A DNA stretch of 64,000 nt. Source: Tipula vernalis (Eukaryota; Arthropoda; Insecta; Diptera; Tipulidae). The notes beneath the pieces were generated by a model. That model was given only the letters and a program-made list of their open reading frames with translations, ran no database searches and was not told where the DNA came from. This document shows, in pieces, positions 41,201-49,218 of the stretch. The first letter of the stretch is position 1; every line of letters starts with the position of its first letter. Location of the stretch: positions 31,889,045 to 31,953,044 of the forward strand of contig OY282558.1 in the NCBI GenBank assembly GCA_958295665.1, read 5' to 3'. The position numbers were made by a program, and so were the translations under genes.

Positions 41201-44200
41201 TTGCTATGTGGGTACAATTCTCACAGAAAGATGATTCAGGAATCTTTTTCACACTTTATGGAGTCCAATCCGCTCATGTACCAACACAACGTCGCTTATT
41301 AATGCAAGCGCATTCAAGCGGTGTCCAAGTATCGCTATTCCCTGATCTTCAAGATGCTTTCTTATCGTTCAGAGAATACGCAACAGTAAACGATGGGCAA
41401 TGGCATCATGTGGCTATTGTGTGGGACGGAAAAATTGGCCAATTGATGTTAATTACAGAAGGTTTAATAGCTAGCAAAGCTGAATATGGAGGTGGTAGGC
41501 AAATACCAGAATATGCATGGACGGTATTAGGTCGCCCGCAACCTGAAGAAAACCCAACATCTGCTACAACATATGCCGAAGCCGGATTCCAAGGTAAAAT
41601 CACAAAAACGCAAATTTGGGGGCGTGCCCTTGATGTCACATCTGAAATTCAAAAACAAGTACGTGATTGCCGCAGTGAACCTGTATTGTATCGTGGATTA
41701 ATCCTTAACTGGGCTGGATATGAATTAACATCGGGTGGAGTTGAACGATCGGTTCCATCATCGTGTGGACAACGTAAATGCGCTGCCGGTTATAGTGGTT
41801 CACAATGTCAACAATTAGAAGTCGATAAGGAACCACCAAAGGTAGAACATTGTCCCGGTGATTTATGGGTTATTGCTAAAAATGGTTCTTCGGTTGTCAA
41901 CTGGGATGAACCGCATTTCAGTGATAATACCGGAGTTGTGAAGATTGTTGAACAAAATGGACATCGTCCAGGACAAACTTTACTTTGGGGAAATTATGAG
42001 ATTGTTTATATTGCAACCGATGCTGCTGGAAATAGCGCAATTTGTACATTCAAGGTATCGCTTTTGTCAGAATTCTGTCCACCATTAGCCGATCCATTAG
42101 GCGGCAATCAAGTTTGTAAAGATTGGGGTGCAGGCGGCCAATTTAAAGTTTGTGAAATTTCTTGCCATCCAGGATTACGATTCTCAGAGGCTGTGCCAGA
42201 ATTCTATACCTGCGGTGCCGAAGGTTTCTGGCGTCCAACATCAGATCCGACACAACCACTTGTTTATCCCTCATGTTCTCGTAAGTTAACAATTTTTTAT
42301 TATTTCAGGAGCGAATTTAATGAAATGAATTTTTTTATAGCCGCTAAGCCAGCTCAACGTGTATTCCGCATTCAAATGCTGTTCCCGTCTGATGTCTTAT
42401 GTAACGAGGCTGGACAAGGGGTACTCAGGCAGCGTGTCAAGAATGCCGTCAATTCACTCAACAGAGACTGGAATTTCTGTTCATACTCAACCGAAGGGTC
42501 ACGCGAATGCAAAGAGCTTAATATCAATGTGCATTGCGATCATTATCGTGGAGGTAATAATAATCGTGTTCGTCGCCAATCTGGCGATAGTGAAGATGGT
42601 GGAACTTACGTAATTGATGCATCAATCCCAGTTGAAAAGTAAGTATTAAGGGGTTAAACTGTTTAGGAGTACAGTAATTTTGTTTAGTAATTCAAGTTCA
42701 CTCAATGACTTATTTATTTTTTAATGCAAGCAGTTTTGCACAATGCAAAATATTTTCATTTCATTTCTATATGTACTTGTGTTTTGTAGAATGTATTAGC
42801 TTGTCGTGAATAGGATCAATTAGAATTGTGTAGTTTGTATTAATTATCTAAACAAATGTTGTGTCTGTGTGTAGCTTTAGTAGCAATTTTCAGAAATCTC
42901 CGTTACTATAATTTTGTAATTTAAAAATTATGAATTAAATTAACCGAAAAACTTATAGACAATCATCGGAAGCTGATGTATCGACGACATCGACAACGAC
43001 ACCACGGCCTCGTCAAGGAAGACAACAAAATGGTGATACATATACATTGGAGATTGCTTTCCCAGCGATCAAGTATGTTTATTATCTGTAGTTTCCTTCA
43101 AAATTTGACCTAACCCATAATTGCACGTCTCCTTTTTTGGTTTTTGGGTATTTCTTTTTCAGATTTCCTTCTACAGAATATATGTATATGAAGCACGTTT
43201 TGCCAAGCTATTTGCACAAATTAACTGTTTATTTGCTTTTTGCTTTAACAAACCGCTTAAGCCTGTACTTAAACCATTTTAATATTTTGAAATTTTTATT
43301 CTCTCTAGTGACCCAGTTTTACACTCATCCACTGGTGAACGTTCAGATGTGAAAACTTTGTTACAAAAACTTATCTTGGAAGAGGATCAGTTTGCGGTAC
43401 AAGACATCCTACCAAATACTGTACCTGACCCAGCTTCATTAGTCTTGACATCGGAATATGCTTGCCCCGTTGGGCAAGTTGTTCAAGTGCCAGATTGTGT
43501 TCCATGCGCTATCGGTTCATTCTATAGTGTTGCCAATAAGACTTGTGTGCCATGTTCCCGCGGAACTTATCAATCGGAAACTGGCCAACAACAATGCCAA
43601 AAATGTCCCAATATTTCAGGGCGTCCTGGTGTCACAGCTGGACTAGGAGCGCGATCGGCAAGCGATTGTAAAGAACGTTGTCCAGCTGGTAAATTCTTGG
43701 ATCCAGAAACAGGATTATGTCGTCCTTGTGGTCACGGATTCTATCAACCAAAAGAAGGATCATTCGCATGCCTACTATGCGGTTTGGGACAGACAACACG
43801 ATCAGCCGAGGCCACATCAAGAGGTGAATGTCGCGATGAATGTCAATCTGGAATGCAGCTCGGCAACGATGGACGTTGTGAACCATGTCCACGCGGAACA
43901 TACCGAACACAAGGAATTCAGCCAGCTTGTCATGCTTGTCCTCTTGGCCGAACAACACCTAAGGTTGGAGCATCATCCGTTGAAGAATGCTCGCTACCAG
44001 TTTGCTCACCTGGAACATATTTGAATGGAACAATGAATATGTGCGTTGAATGTAAAAAAGGTTTCTATCAGCCAGAATCACAACAGACTTCATGTATTGT
44101 ATGTCCACCAAACCACAGTACAAAAACAACAGCAGCGGTAAGATACGATCAAATTGGTGAGGATCGAGTACTTCATTTAATAAAATATTTTATTTTTTCT

Positions 44201-44972
44201 CTATAGACAAGTAAATCGGAATGTACAAACCCATGTGAAACGGTCAGTGAAGGACAAGCCCATTGTGATGCTAATGCCTACTGTATTTTAGTACCAGAAA
44301 CGTCCGAGTTCATTTGTGAATGTAAAGCTGGTTTCAATGGAACCGGTATGCAATGTACTGATGCTTGTGATGGTTTCTGTGAGAATTCGGGCGCATGCGT
44401 CAAAGACTTGAAGGGAGTGCCTTCGTGTAGATGTGCTGGTTCATTTACGGGACCAAAATGTGCAGAACGTTCTGAGTTTGCATATATTGCTGGTGGTATT
44501 GCTGGCGCTGTGATATTTATTATTGTTATTGTTTTACTTATATGGATGATTTGTGTGCGGTAAGTTTGTAGTTAAAATTTTTATATGTAATTTTATTTAA
44601 TTCTCATCCATTTTTAGTGCAAACAAACGACGTGATCCAAAGAAAATGTTATCACCGGCAACCGATCAAACCGGATCTCAAGTGAACTTCTATTATGGAG
44701 CTCATACACCTTATGCTGAAAGTATAGCGCCATCACATCACAGTACGTATGCTCATTACTACGATGACGAAGAAGATGCATGGGAAATGCCAAACTTCTA
44801 TAATGAGACCTACATGAAAGAAGGGCTCAATAACAATGGCAAATTAAATTCATTAGCTCGTTCAAATGCATCGCTTTATGGTACAAAAGATGATTTATAT
44901 GATAGACTGAAGCGTCATGCATACACCGGAAAAAAAGGTGAAGATTCTCCAACCGGGAATGATGATTTTTAA
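20218..44972 (+). CDS. uif: uninflatable (Uif) ortholog, multi-exon gene, 5' incomplete
   Basis: Nine coding exons join in frame across canonical GT/AG borders and give about 3557 residues and a stop at 44970-44972. The architecture is C-type lectin, LDLa, three CUB, sushi repeats, EGF, F5/8C, EGF, four sushi, F5/8C, two HYR, sushi-like, GCC2/GCC3 repeats, 14 EGF, LamG/pentraxin-like, HYR, sushi-like, GCC2/GCC3 repeats, two EGF, one transmembrane segment and a cytoplasmic tail. That is the composition known for insect Uninflatable, an apical surface protein of ectodermal epithelia needed for tracheal inflation in Drosophila and also linked to Notch signalling. The first recognised exon starts mid-codon inside the lectin domain, so the start codon and signal peptide lie upstream and were not found. 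The other plausible reading is a closely related giant EGF/CUB/sushi receptor. Confidence 0.88.
20787..21945 (-). mobile_element. R1-like LINE remnant, largest segment
   Basis: The minus strand encodes the second half of an AP-type endonuclease ([11 protein letters not shown], then [10 protein letters not shown] and a PTF block near 21720) followed by [10 protein letters not shown] and the linker [18 protein letters not shown] decayed start of the reverse transcriptase (A-E-P-D-G-I-I-P-A and a C-H-I-P-R-K-W block) lies near 21100-21230. One shift or stop separates the endonuclease piece from the 21365-21703 frame. From about 21064 downward the sequence reads [15 protein letters not shown], which resembles a different LINE type, so the left part may be a mosaic. 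Further segments of the same endonuclease lie at 25474-25547 and 28617-28695, separated by later insertions. Confidence 0.75.
22228..23058 (+). pseudogene. gypsy gag remnant
   Basis: Pieces in three frames resemble a gag capsid (starting [17 protein letters not shown]). They end in two adjacent zinc-knuckle motifs at about 22846-22960, [14 protein letters not shown] and [14 protein letters not shown]. Shifts near 22440, 22620 and 22700 break the frame. The knuckles support a nucleic-acid-binding Gag rather than a host protein. Confidence 0.75.
23108..24254 (+). pseudogene. gypsy pol remnant: protease, reverse transcriptase, RNase H end
   Basis: An aspartic protease signature, [11 protein letters not shown], lies near 23252. 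Reverse-transcriptase blocks follow: I-R-I-C-A-D-Y-K near 23760, [10 protein letters not shown] near 23880, and a N-R-L-P-F-G-V block near 23980. Directly after this the sequence jumps at about 24025-24032 to the end of RNase H ([11 protein letters not shown], then ADALS). The Y-x-D-D catalytic motif and most of RNase H are therefore deleted. Several stops and shifts are also present. The product cannot be an active polymerase. Confidence 0.78.
24271..25086 (+). pseudogene. gypsy integrase remnant
   Basis: The region covers part of the integrase N-terminal zinc domain (HQVHQ, then [10 protein letters not shown]) and the catalytic core. The core carries an Asp in [11 protein letters not shown], an Asp in IVSDNGSQF, and a Glu in [15 protein letters not shown]. 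The three acidic residues are in place, but a stop near 24576 separates the zinc domain from the core. The frame ends at 25086, short of a normal C-terminus. Purine-rich non-coding sequence leads to the truncated right LTR. Confidence 0.78.
25474..25547 (-). mobile_element. R1-like LINE remnant, middle segment
   Basis: Minus-strand translation gives an endonuclease stretch, [14 protein letters not shown], directly between the gypsy right edge and the pogo-like left inverted repeat. It is continuous in frame with the LINE sequence left of the gypsy insertion once one TGAG copy is removed. Confidence 0.7.
25548..28616 (-). mobile_element. pogo-like DNA transposon
   Basis: Terminal inverted repeats match over about 20 bp. 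The left end is GGAGGGTGGGGATACTTGAT (25550-25569) and the right end is its complement at 28597-28616. TA dinucleotides lie outside both (25546-25547 and 28617-28618), as expected for pogo/Tc1-mariner insertion. A second inverted copy of the GACTTGATCC-type sequence occurs near 28199. The element carries one transposase gene and sits inside the R1-like LINE remnant. Outside the TAs, LINE endonuclease sequence resumes. Confidence 0.88.
25993..28131 (-). CDS. pogo-family transposase, 712 aa, apparently intact
   Basis: This is the DNA-cutting and joining enzyme of the surrounding element. Residues 1-60 form a Psq-type helix-turn-helix ([21 protein letters not shown]). Residues about 75-145 form a CENP-B/Tc5-type DNA-binding domain ([13 protein letters not shown], then [12 protein letters not shown]). 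The DDE_1 catalytic core carries D189 in WNIDETG, D296 in [10 protein letters not shown] and D332 in [13 protein letters not shown], a DD35D spacing. A charged, Ser-rich linker follows. The last ~75 residues hold a YVGQVQ...[10 protein letters not shown] module seen in related transposases. No stop or shift interrupts it, so it may still be functional or recently so. A domesticated host gene is less likely, because its inverted repeats persist. Confidence 0.92.
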   Translation of the reverse strand: MPRSYKRKPGAKARTPIDSHKLEQAVSSVLDDGASRKGTAKRFDLNVMTLKRYVRAKKANPNNICYQPDYTKAKIFSTEEESMLKDYLIKASKLHHGLTSKQTRQLAYEFAISNNKTIPGIWENNQEAGYDWLHGFMKRNSALSLRLPEATSLSRATSFNKTNVAKFFENLKTVLAEHKLGPEAIWNIDETGLTNVHKPRKVIAPKGEKKVGKITSGERGQTVTVCCAINAIGNHIPPFMIFPRKNWQDRMTNNSPPGTVGVAHNTGWMTGPNFVIFLKHFRKHTNSSNKILLIMDNHESHVTLEAICYAKDNGIILLTIPPHTSNKLQPLDRSVYGPLKTYYNNACDNWMVNHPGRVLTIYEIAECLGHAFPLAFTPGNIESGFRVSGIWPFNSDIFTEHEYLSSYVTDREFTGTNENNQQIAAYTNSQELEQQDASDETTRCRQTATVDNCFQQLEEQPKEIDQNRPEVAGAVDSEQLKLQIVSGSLMVPSTSSKCSINCTPEAIRPYLKAPPRQISGRGRKRARSAILTATPEKNELELQHKLKEQKMIDKERRADLRKVRMSMKKIRELRKIRDSSSSSEDNNIVPPSPESEYNVSDEISDCSTSCESETRECFEIVANDWAIINFVSERSKLHRYVGQVQKQTMKGYLVKFARKRDDKTFKWPEKEDFAEVDHSQIIKKLPTPLFKSLSRRIGCFAFPKSLKKFMVE
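28617..28695 (-). mobile_element. R1-like LINE remnant, right segment
   Basis: The minus strand reads [13 protein letters not shown], then [10 protein letters not shown]. This is an endonuclease stretch that belongs immediately before the 25474-25547 segment, with one base of shift across the pogo insertion site. The LINE is cut off near 28695. Confidence 0.65.
28696..29932. other. AT-rich intron sequence
   Basis: This is uif intron between the transposon stack and the Harbinger element. No recognisable coding or repeat structure is seen. Confidence 0.5.
29933..32153 (-). mobile_element. PIF/Harbinger-like DNA transposon, decayed
   Basis: Terminal inverted repeats of about 47 bp, starting GGGCCCTATTGCACCAAC, are nearly identical at 29933-29979 and, inverted, at 32107-32153. 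Subterminal zones at both ends are full of TTATCA/TGATAA repeats. A broken minus-strand HARBI1-type nuclease gene lies inside. I could not confirm the usual 3-bp target duplication. It lies within the large uif intron. Confidence 0.85.
30594..31151 (-). pseudogene. HARBI1-like nuclease remnant
   Basis: The upstream frame (31151-30909) carries a family-like N-terminal stretch ([22 protein letters not shown]). After a shift come V-A-G-C-F-N-G-T-M and APTVNEE. Another shift then leads to [14 protein letters not shown] and [11 protein letters not shown]. In active Harbinger nucleases the first block is G-C-x-D-G-T, and here the catalytic Asp is Asn. With at least two frameshifts the gene is dead. 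Confidence 0.78.
32154..33508. other. AT-rich end of the large uif intron
   Basis: No gene or transposon is recognised here. It ends in a pyrimidine-rich stretch and ATTACAG at the acceptor. Confidence 0.5.
33509..35512 (+). CDS. uif: uif exon: lectin end, LDLa, three CUB, sushi 1-3
   Basis: The exon completes the C-type lectin domain ([11 protein letters not shown], then [14 protein letters not shown]). An LDL-receptor class A module follows at 33810-33918, with the acidic calcium-binding end [16 protein letters not shown]. Three CUB domains lie at about 33925-34263, 34270-34605 and 34611-34950, with typical SPNFP/SPGYP turns. Three sushi domains lie at about 34954-35127, 35136-35310 and 35319-35499. 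A fourth sushi starts at the end and continues in the next exon. The donor GTAAGT is at 35513, and the exon is 2004 bp, phase 2 to 2. These are extracellular ligand-binding modules. Confidence 0.92.
35572..41033 (+). CDS. uif: uif large exon: sushi, F5/8C, HYR, cysteine-rich repeats, 14 EGF
   Basis: The acceptor TTGACAG ends at 35571, and the first base completes a Lys codon. In order: the end of sushi 4, a calcium-binding EGF (INECGSSQC), an F5/8C discoidin domain to about 36300, and a second EGF ([12 protein letters not shown]). Four sushi-type modules follow at about 36507-37248, then a second F5/8C at about 37251-37690. Two HYR domains (37737-38247) and a sushi-like module (to 38442) come next. 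An unassigned ~140-residue stretch precedes GCC2/GCC3 repeats (38870-39415, C-P-x-G-T-Y motifs). Fourteen EGF repeats fill 39424-41032, several with the D-I-D-E/D-C calcium-binding start. The donor is GTAAGT at 41034. The exon is 5462 bp, the core of the gene. Confidence 0.93.
41102..42280 (+). CDS. uif: uif exon: LamG/pentraxin-like, HYR, sushi-like
   Basis: The acceptor TCGTCCAG ends at 41101. The exon starts with a LamG/pentraxin-type sandwich ([37 protein letters not shown]). A short EGF-like tail (GYSGSQC) follows, then a HYR domain ([11 protein letters not shown], then [19 protein letters not shown]). A sushi-like module ends YPSCS. The donor is GTAAGT at 42281. Length 1179 bp, phase 1 to 1. 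Confidence 0.9.
42341..42638 (+). CDS. uif: uif exon: membrane-distal linker with RVRR site
   Basis: This follows a 60-bp intron. I chose the TTTATAG acceptor ending at 42340 because it restores [10 protein letters not shown]. An alternative CAG inside the intron at about 42306 would insert extra, unlike residues. The ~100 residues have no recognised domain and end with a basic RVRR at 42565-42576, followed by an acidic stretch (SGDSEDGG). RVRR fits the furin-type cleavage consensus R-x-R/K-R. The donor is GTAAGT at 42639. Confidence 0.85.
42959..43072 (+). CDS. uif: uif exon: small Thr/Ser-rich exon
   Basis: This 114-bp exon has acceptor ACTTATAG and donor GTATGT at 43073. It encodes [17 protein letters not shown], then [13 protein letters not shown]. 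The Thr cluster could be O-glycosylated. Both ends are phase 2 and the length is divisible by three, so it can be skipped without breaking the frame. No long frame marks it. It was found from splice signals and reading phase. Confidence 0.82.
43309..44137 (+). CDS. uif: uif exon: GCC2/GCC3-type cysteine-rich repeats
   Basis: The acceptor CTCTCTAG ends at 43308. After ~45 residues of linker ([11 protein letters not shown]) there are about five cysteine-rich repeats of the C-P-x-G-x-F/Y...C-x-x-C type ([44 protein letters not shown]). They resemble the repeats in the large exon and are known from SVEP1-like proteins. The donor is GTAAGA at 44138, phase 0. Confidence 0.9.
44207..44559 (+). CDS. 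uif: uif exon: two EGF domains and the transmembrane helix
   Basis: The acceptor CTATAG ends at 44206. Two EGF domains follow (ending [15 protein letters not shown] and [12 protein letters not shown]). A single hydrophobic helix at about 44475-44556 contains [12 protein letters not shown] and [12 protein letters not shown]. The helix and downstream basic residues give type I topology, with the EGF side outside. The donor is GTAAGT at 44560. Confidence 0.92.
44618..44972 (+). CDS. uif: uif last coding exon: cytoplasmic tail
   Basis: The acceptor CATTTTTAG ends at 44617. The tail starts [10 protein letters not shown], a stop-transfer-like basic stretch. It contains tyrosines in an acidic context ([19 protein letters not shown]) and ends [11 protein letters not shown] with stop TAA at 44970. 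The tail is about 118 residues. The clustered tyrosines could be phosphorylation or adaptor sites; this is inference. Confidence 0.92.
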
Positions 44973-46790
44973 TTTTTATTAATTAAAATTTATAATTAAA
45001 TCTAAATAAAAAAATTTTGTTTTGGAATTATTTTCAAAACTAAAACTAATTTTACGACTTCTTTGCTGTGTCTTCCAGATAAGAGCGACAGTGAGAGTGA
45101 AGCGCAATAGTAAAAAATTCTAATTTTCAAATTTAATATCTGGTCATAAAAAAAAAAAAAAAAAATACGAAGAAGTCGATCAAAATTTTACTAATTTTTT
45201 TTTTTTTTTACTTTTGGGAAATTCTATAAATAAATATGTAAATCTTTAAAATGTATAATTAAACCATTTAATTATCAAAGTCGTATAGATATATTTAAAA
45301 TAATTAAATTTAATATAAAAAAAAAATTAATTATAAATTTATAATTTTTTTTGCTTTATCGACACTGGGTTTTTATGTAAATAAAGACGAAAAACACTTT
45401 ATGTAATTTTGTAATTAATTTTTTTTTTTCACTTACAAAATTTATTACCTTTTAATTTATTTATTAATTATTATTTTTATTAAAGATTTAAAAAAAAAAA
45501 TCAAAAAATATAGAGTAAATTGAACAAATTAATTTAAATTGAAATGAAATTAATTTTTTTAAATGAATTTTAAAATGAGATATAATTAAAATTAAATACT
45601 GCCATATATATTTTAATTAATATAAATGTTTGCTTTAATAACGATTGATGGGGGGTCGATAATACTAAGAAGAATGGTAAAGCCGATAGGACATCGCACA
45701 CTAACGGAGGTCTATCAATAACGAACAGCGTTTGAATTATATAGACTGATAGAATTTAAGTATCTTGAAAAAATGCTCATTTTTATGTTACCATTAAAAA
45801 AATTAATTTTATATTTAATTTAAAAAGAAAAACAAATACTATAAAATACAATGTTAATTATTAATTAGAAATAAATAAAATATATATTTTTATGAATAAT
45901 TTTTGTGTTTTAACAAATAAATTTGGTTTTTTATTTCACTAAAAAATTATACATCACACTATTTGGTGCTTAATTCACTCACTCACTTAAATACTCGACC
46001 GACTTTTAAATCCCACCCCTAATAATTTCATAGTCAAATTATTCATAAAAATAAAATATTAATATTTAATTTAAATATTATTTAAATAAAATAAAAACAA
46101 ATTCAGGTTTCTAAAAACAACGAAAAAATAATAATTATTACACATAATTAATAAAAATAATTTTAATTAATTACTTAAATTTAAGGAAATTTATTAAATT
46201 TGTAAAGAATGAATAAATTTTGTAATAATAAAAATTAATTATTTTTGTTTCTAGTTTAAATAATTAAATTTATTTTAACTAGGTGTTTTTTTTGTACATT
46301 AGATATATGTATAACAAATTGTAATATGTAATTATAATTAAAGAAAATATTTTAAGTTAAATAAAAAATTTAAAAATTTACAAAAATTATTTAAATTTTG
46401 ATTATGTAAAGGAATTTGTCGTTCATTTTATCTTAAGTTGATCCAAGACAAATAAATTCGTTCAAAAATCTATTTATTAATTTTAAAGAATTCGTTTCAG
46501 CGTTTATGTTCAGACTCTGAACAATTCCCTATTCTGTCTCTAAATAGGTATACTTAATAGGATTTTTAAAACGAAACGTCAGATATTACACATTTGAGCT
46601 AGAAGTGTTGATACGAGTATGTTGCTTTTGCTTTTAAATATCCTTCTCGAAGATTGATGTTCAAGTTTTTCATAAAAAGTGTAGCTACACAAATTTGTAA
46701 AAGCTTAAGAAAATTTAGTCGCACACAAAACATATTATGTAGTCCAGAATTACAGTACTTTCAGTCTCAAGAAACTTGATTGTCAGAAAG
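44973..46790 (+). other. uif: uif 3' untranslated and downstream sequence
   Basis: Extremely AT-rich, with no gene. Possible poly(A) signals AATAAA occur at 45005-45010, with others such as near 45231 and 45378. Which one is used cannot be told. Confidence 0.6.
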
Positions 46791-46792
46791 TA

Positions 46793-47090
46793 CAGTCGAA
46801 ACTCGATTATCCGGGATGCTCGGGACCGAACGTTTCCCGGATAATCAAAGATCCCGGTTGATCGAATTTTTCAGTTTTAGAAAAAAACACACAATATACA
46901 TATGTAAATATCTGCTTAACACAGAAACAACACTGTTGCCAAAATTTAACGAAACAAATAAAAATGAAAAATCCCGGTTAATCAATTGAAAATTTGGATA
47001 AGTGACTCAAAAAAATCGATTGTGTAAAAAAAATTCGCGGATAATAGAGGTTTACGGATAATCGGATCCCGGAAAATCGAGTTTCGACTG
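46793..47090. mobile_element. pogo/Tigger-type MITE
   Basis: A 298-bp element with ends CAGTCGAAACTCGATTATCC and, inverted, GGAAAATCGAGTTTCGACTG, flanked by TA on both sides (46791-46792 and 47091-47092). The CAGT...CTCGATTATCCG ends are typical of Tigger/pogo elements. Internal copies of CCCGGTTRATC and GGATAATCG occur. There is no coding capacity, so it depends on a transposase elsewhere. Its ends do not match those of the two larger pogo-like elements here. Confidence 0.88.
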
Positions 47091-47092
47091 TA

Positions 47093-48411
47093 ATTATTAT
47101 GGAATAAGCTTACTGATTTTTTAAATAAGTTCTCGAGCAAAATTAACGTAACTGTGCCAATGTGCTATTTTTGAATTTGTGTAGCTGTACACTATGAAGA
47201 ACACCTGTGAATATTTATTGTTTTTGTTGCTAAAAATGCATCAGATGCTAGTCGTTCAGTTTGAATTTGGTAATGGTGGTGCGATCGGATGAAATTCAAC
47301 CAAAAATATTATGACGTACCGATACCTTTATGTTTTGTTTGCTAATTGGTACCACCTTTCGCGGTCACACGTGAATAAACGGACCCTTAATTTTGCCGTT
47401 GTATTGGAACGTGACACCGTCATTTGACAAGTGAAATTCTGAACTACATAATTAACCTCAGATTGAGTTATTTTTCGATTTTCTTATCCCATTTGAATGC
47501 GGAATAACCACATTATTGATTAAAATATGATTATTGGTTAAACACCGTGGTTTTATGATTAAAATTATTTTGAATAAAAATTTGTTTTCACAAAATTAGT
47601 AGTTGGATGTTTCGGTTTTATTTTATGTCAAGGTGTAATCAATAGATAATTATATCAATAGAAATCGTGGTTGTTCGAAAATCGAAAGAGATGCTGCCCT
47701 AACATCTTTATTTATTTATTTGAGTCTACATAAATTTTGCTTAGAGACCACTCCATACTTACACAACCTATTTTGAGCAGGAGCTCATTCATAACGAATT
47801 GTGTAAGATGAAGTGGTTTAACATGTTAAAAATTAATAAATCTGCAGCTTCACTATTCATGCAACTTCAGCTTCAGCTTCACTGCAGCTTCAGTTTCACT
47901 GCAGCTTCAGCTTCACCCATCCACTCAAACTCCAGCCAGTGGTACATACATTCGCTTTATTTCGGTCCAATCTTCTTGTATTGGACACGCTGTTTTTTTG
48001 ATCAAATCTTGAAGTACAACTTCAGCACATCTTCATCCACATGATTCAATGAATTTCATCCTTGCTGACTTGATTGATTGATTGATTGCGATGTACGATC
48101 AAGCATTAAGCAAGTCTCCCGTATTATAAATGCGAATACCATACCACTGTACCCATGTTACAACACGACACACCATTTCTTCATGAAGCCCAAAACTCCG
48201 TAAAGAAAGGCGCCACATCGATAACCACATATGTCTAATAGTGTGATATCCGCCCCTAGCCAGGCCGCCGTCGTACACCTTTTTACATATAACAAGATCG
48301 AGGGATGGGAAAGGAATGTTAGCAACAAAGACTCAACCCGGTTCCAGACACCTAAGTAGTTGATAGTTAGTAAATTTGTTAGTAATATATTTTTTAGTAA
48401 TTTATTTAAGG
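47093..48411. other. intergenic sequence
   Basis: No supported gene. A short degenerate CTTCAGCTTCACTGCAG repeat lies at 47865-47920. The 48150-48350 stretch is more GC-rich than its surroundings and has a 94-codon minus frame, but I recognise nothing in it. Confidence 0.5.
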
Positions 48412-48533
48412 TAAACGTCCATATTGCGGATCGTTGTACCAATTGTGGATCGTTTAACGGAAAATCGCTTAAAATAAGAGAAATATTAAGTGTATAAACG
48501 TGTGAAGGATAAAAATATATAAATGTGTTTGTT

Positions 48534-49218
48534 ATGTTGCATGCAATGCCACTACATAAATAGCCGTGACATCAGTCTAAAAAAGTCAAATCACTAATAT
48601 AAAGAGGGGAATAAAGATTTTTATTTTCCTATGAAACGTAAACAAAATACTATGGGATTTTCAAACACATTTTTTTATATCGTCTCTATTTTCAATTTAA
48701 ATAAATATTTTTATTTACAAATGTAAATAATTTGATATCAAATATATCGAAATGTAAATTGTGAACAATTTTGATTGAAATTAATAATCATTTATTAAGT
48801 AATTTTGCATTTTTATAAAAATATTTGTTTCTCAAAACATCGGCATGCTTCGTGTTCCTCTAATCATAATAAATTTATTATGAAAATGAAATGTTTAGAG
48901 GAACACGAAGCACGACGATGTTTTGAGAAACAAATATTTTTATAAAAATGCAAAATTACTTAATAAATGATTATTAATTTCAATCAAAATTGTTCACAAT
49001 TTACATTTCGATATATTTGATATCAAATTATTTACATTTGTAAATAAAAATATTTATTTAAATTGAAAATAGAGACGATATAAAAAAATGTGTTTGAAAA
49101 TCCCATAGTATTTTGTTTACGTTTCATAGGAAAATAAAAATCTTTATCCCCTTAACACATACTACCACACATTTTTGTGTCATGGCTTTTTATATAGTGG
49201 CGTTGTTGCATGTATTAC
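48534..49218. repeat. large palindrome (foldback), arms ~257 bp plus degenerate extensions
   Basis: The strong arms are 48606-48862 and 48896-49151, nearly identical when inverted. The loop is 33 bp and contains the small palindrome ATAATAAATTTATTAT. Pairing resumes outward: GCATGCAATGCCACTAC and ATAAATAGCCGTGACA near 48540 match the complement of 49165-49218. Total span is about 685 bp. There is no coding content. It could be a foldback/MITE element nested in the transposon or a recent inverted duplication. Its transcript would form a long double-stranded hairpin. Confidence 0.9.

Noticed and set aside
42304..42340. Use of the CAG near 42306 as the acceptor for the uif exon at 42341
   Set aside because: It keeps the frame but adds a hydrophobic, unlike insert, and the downstream TTTTTTTATAG fits better with the conserved A-K-P-A-Q-R-V-F start.
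33865..43958. Many 60-154 codon frames overlapping uif exons on both strands (for example 39357-39821 + and 38868-39173 -)
   Set aside because: They overlap the domain-rich uif frame, have no motifs of their own and follow from the codon composition of EGF and cysteine-rich repeats.
48158..48442. 94-codon minus frame in a GC-richer stretch
   Set aside because: No recognised motif, no splice or promoter support, and it runs across the transposon border.
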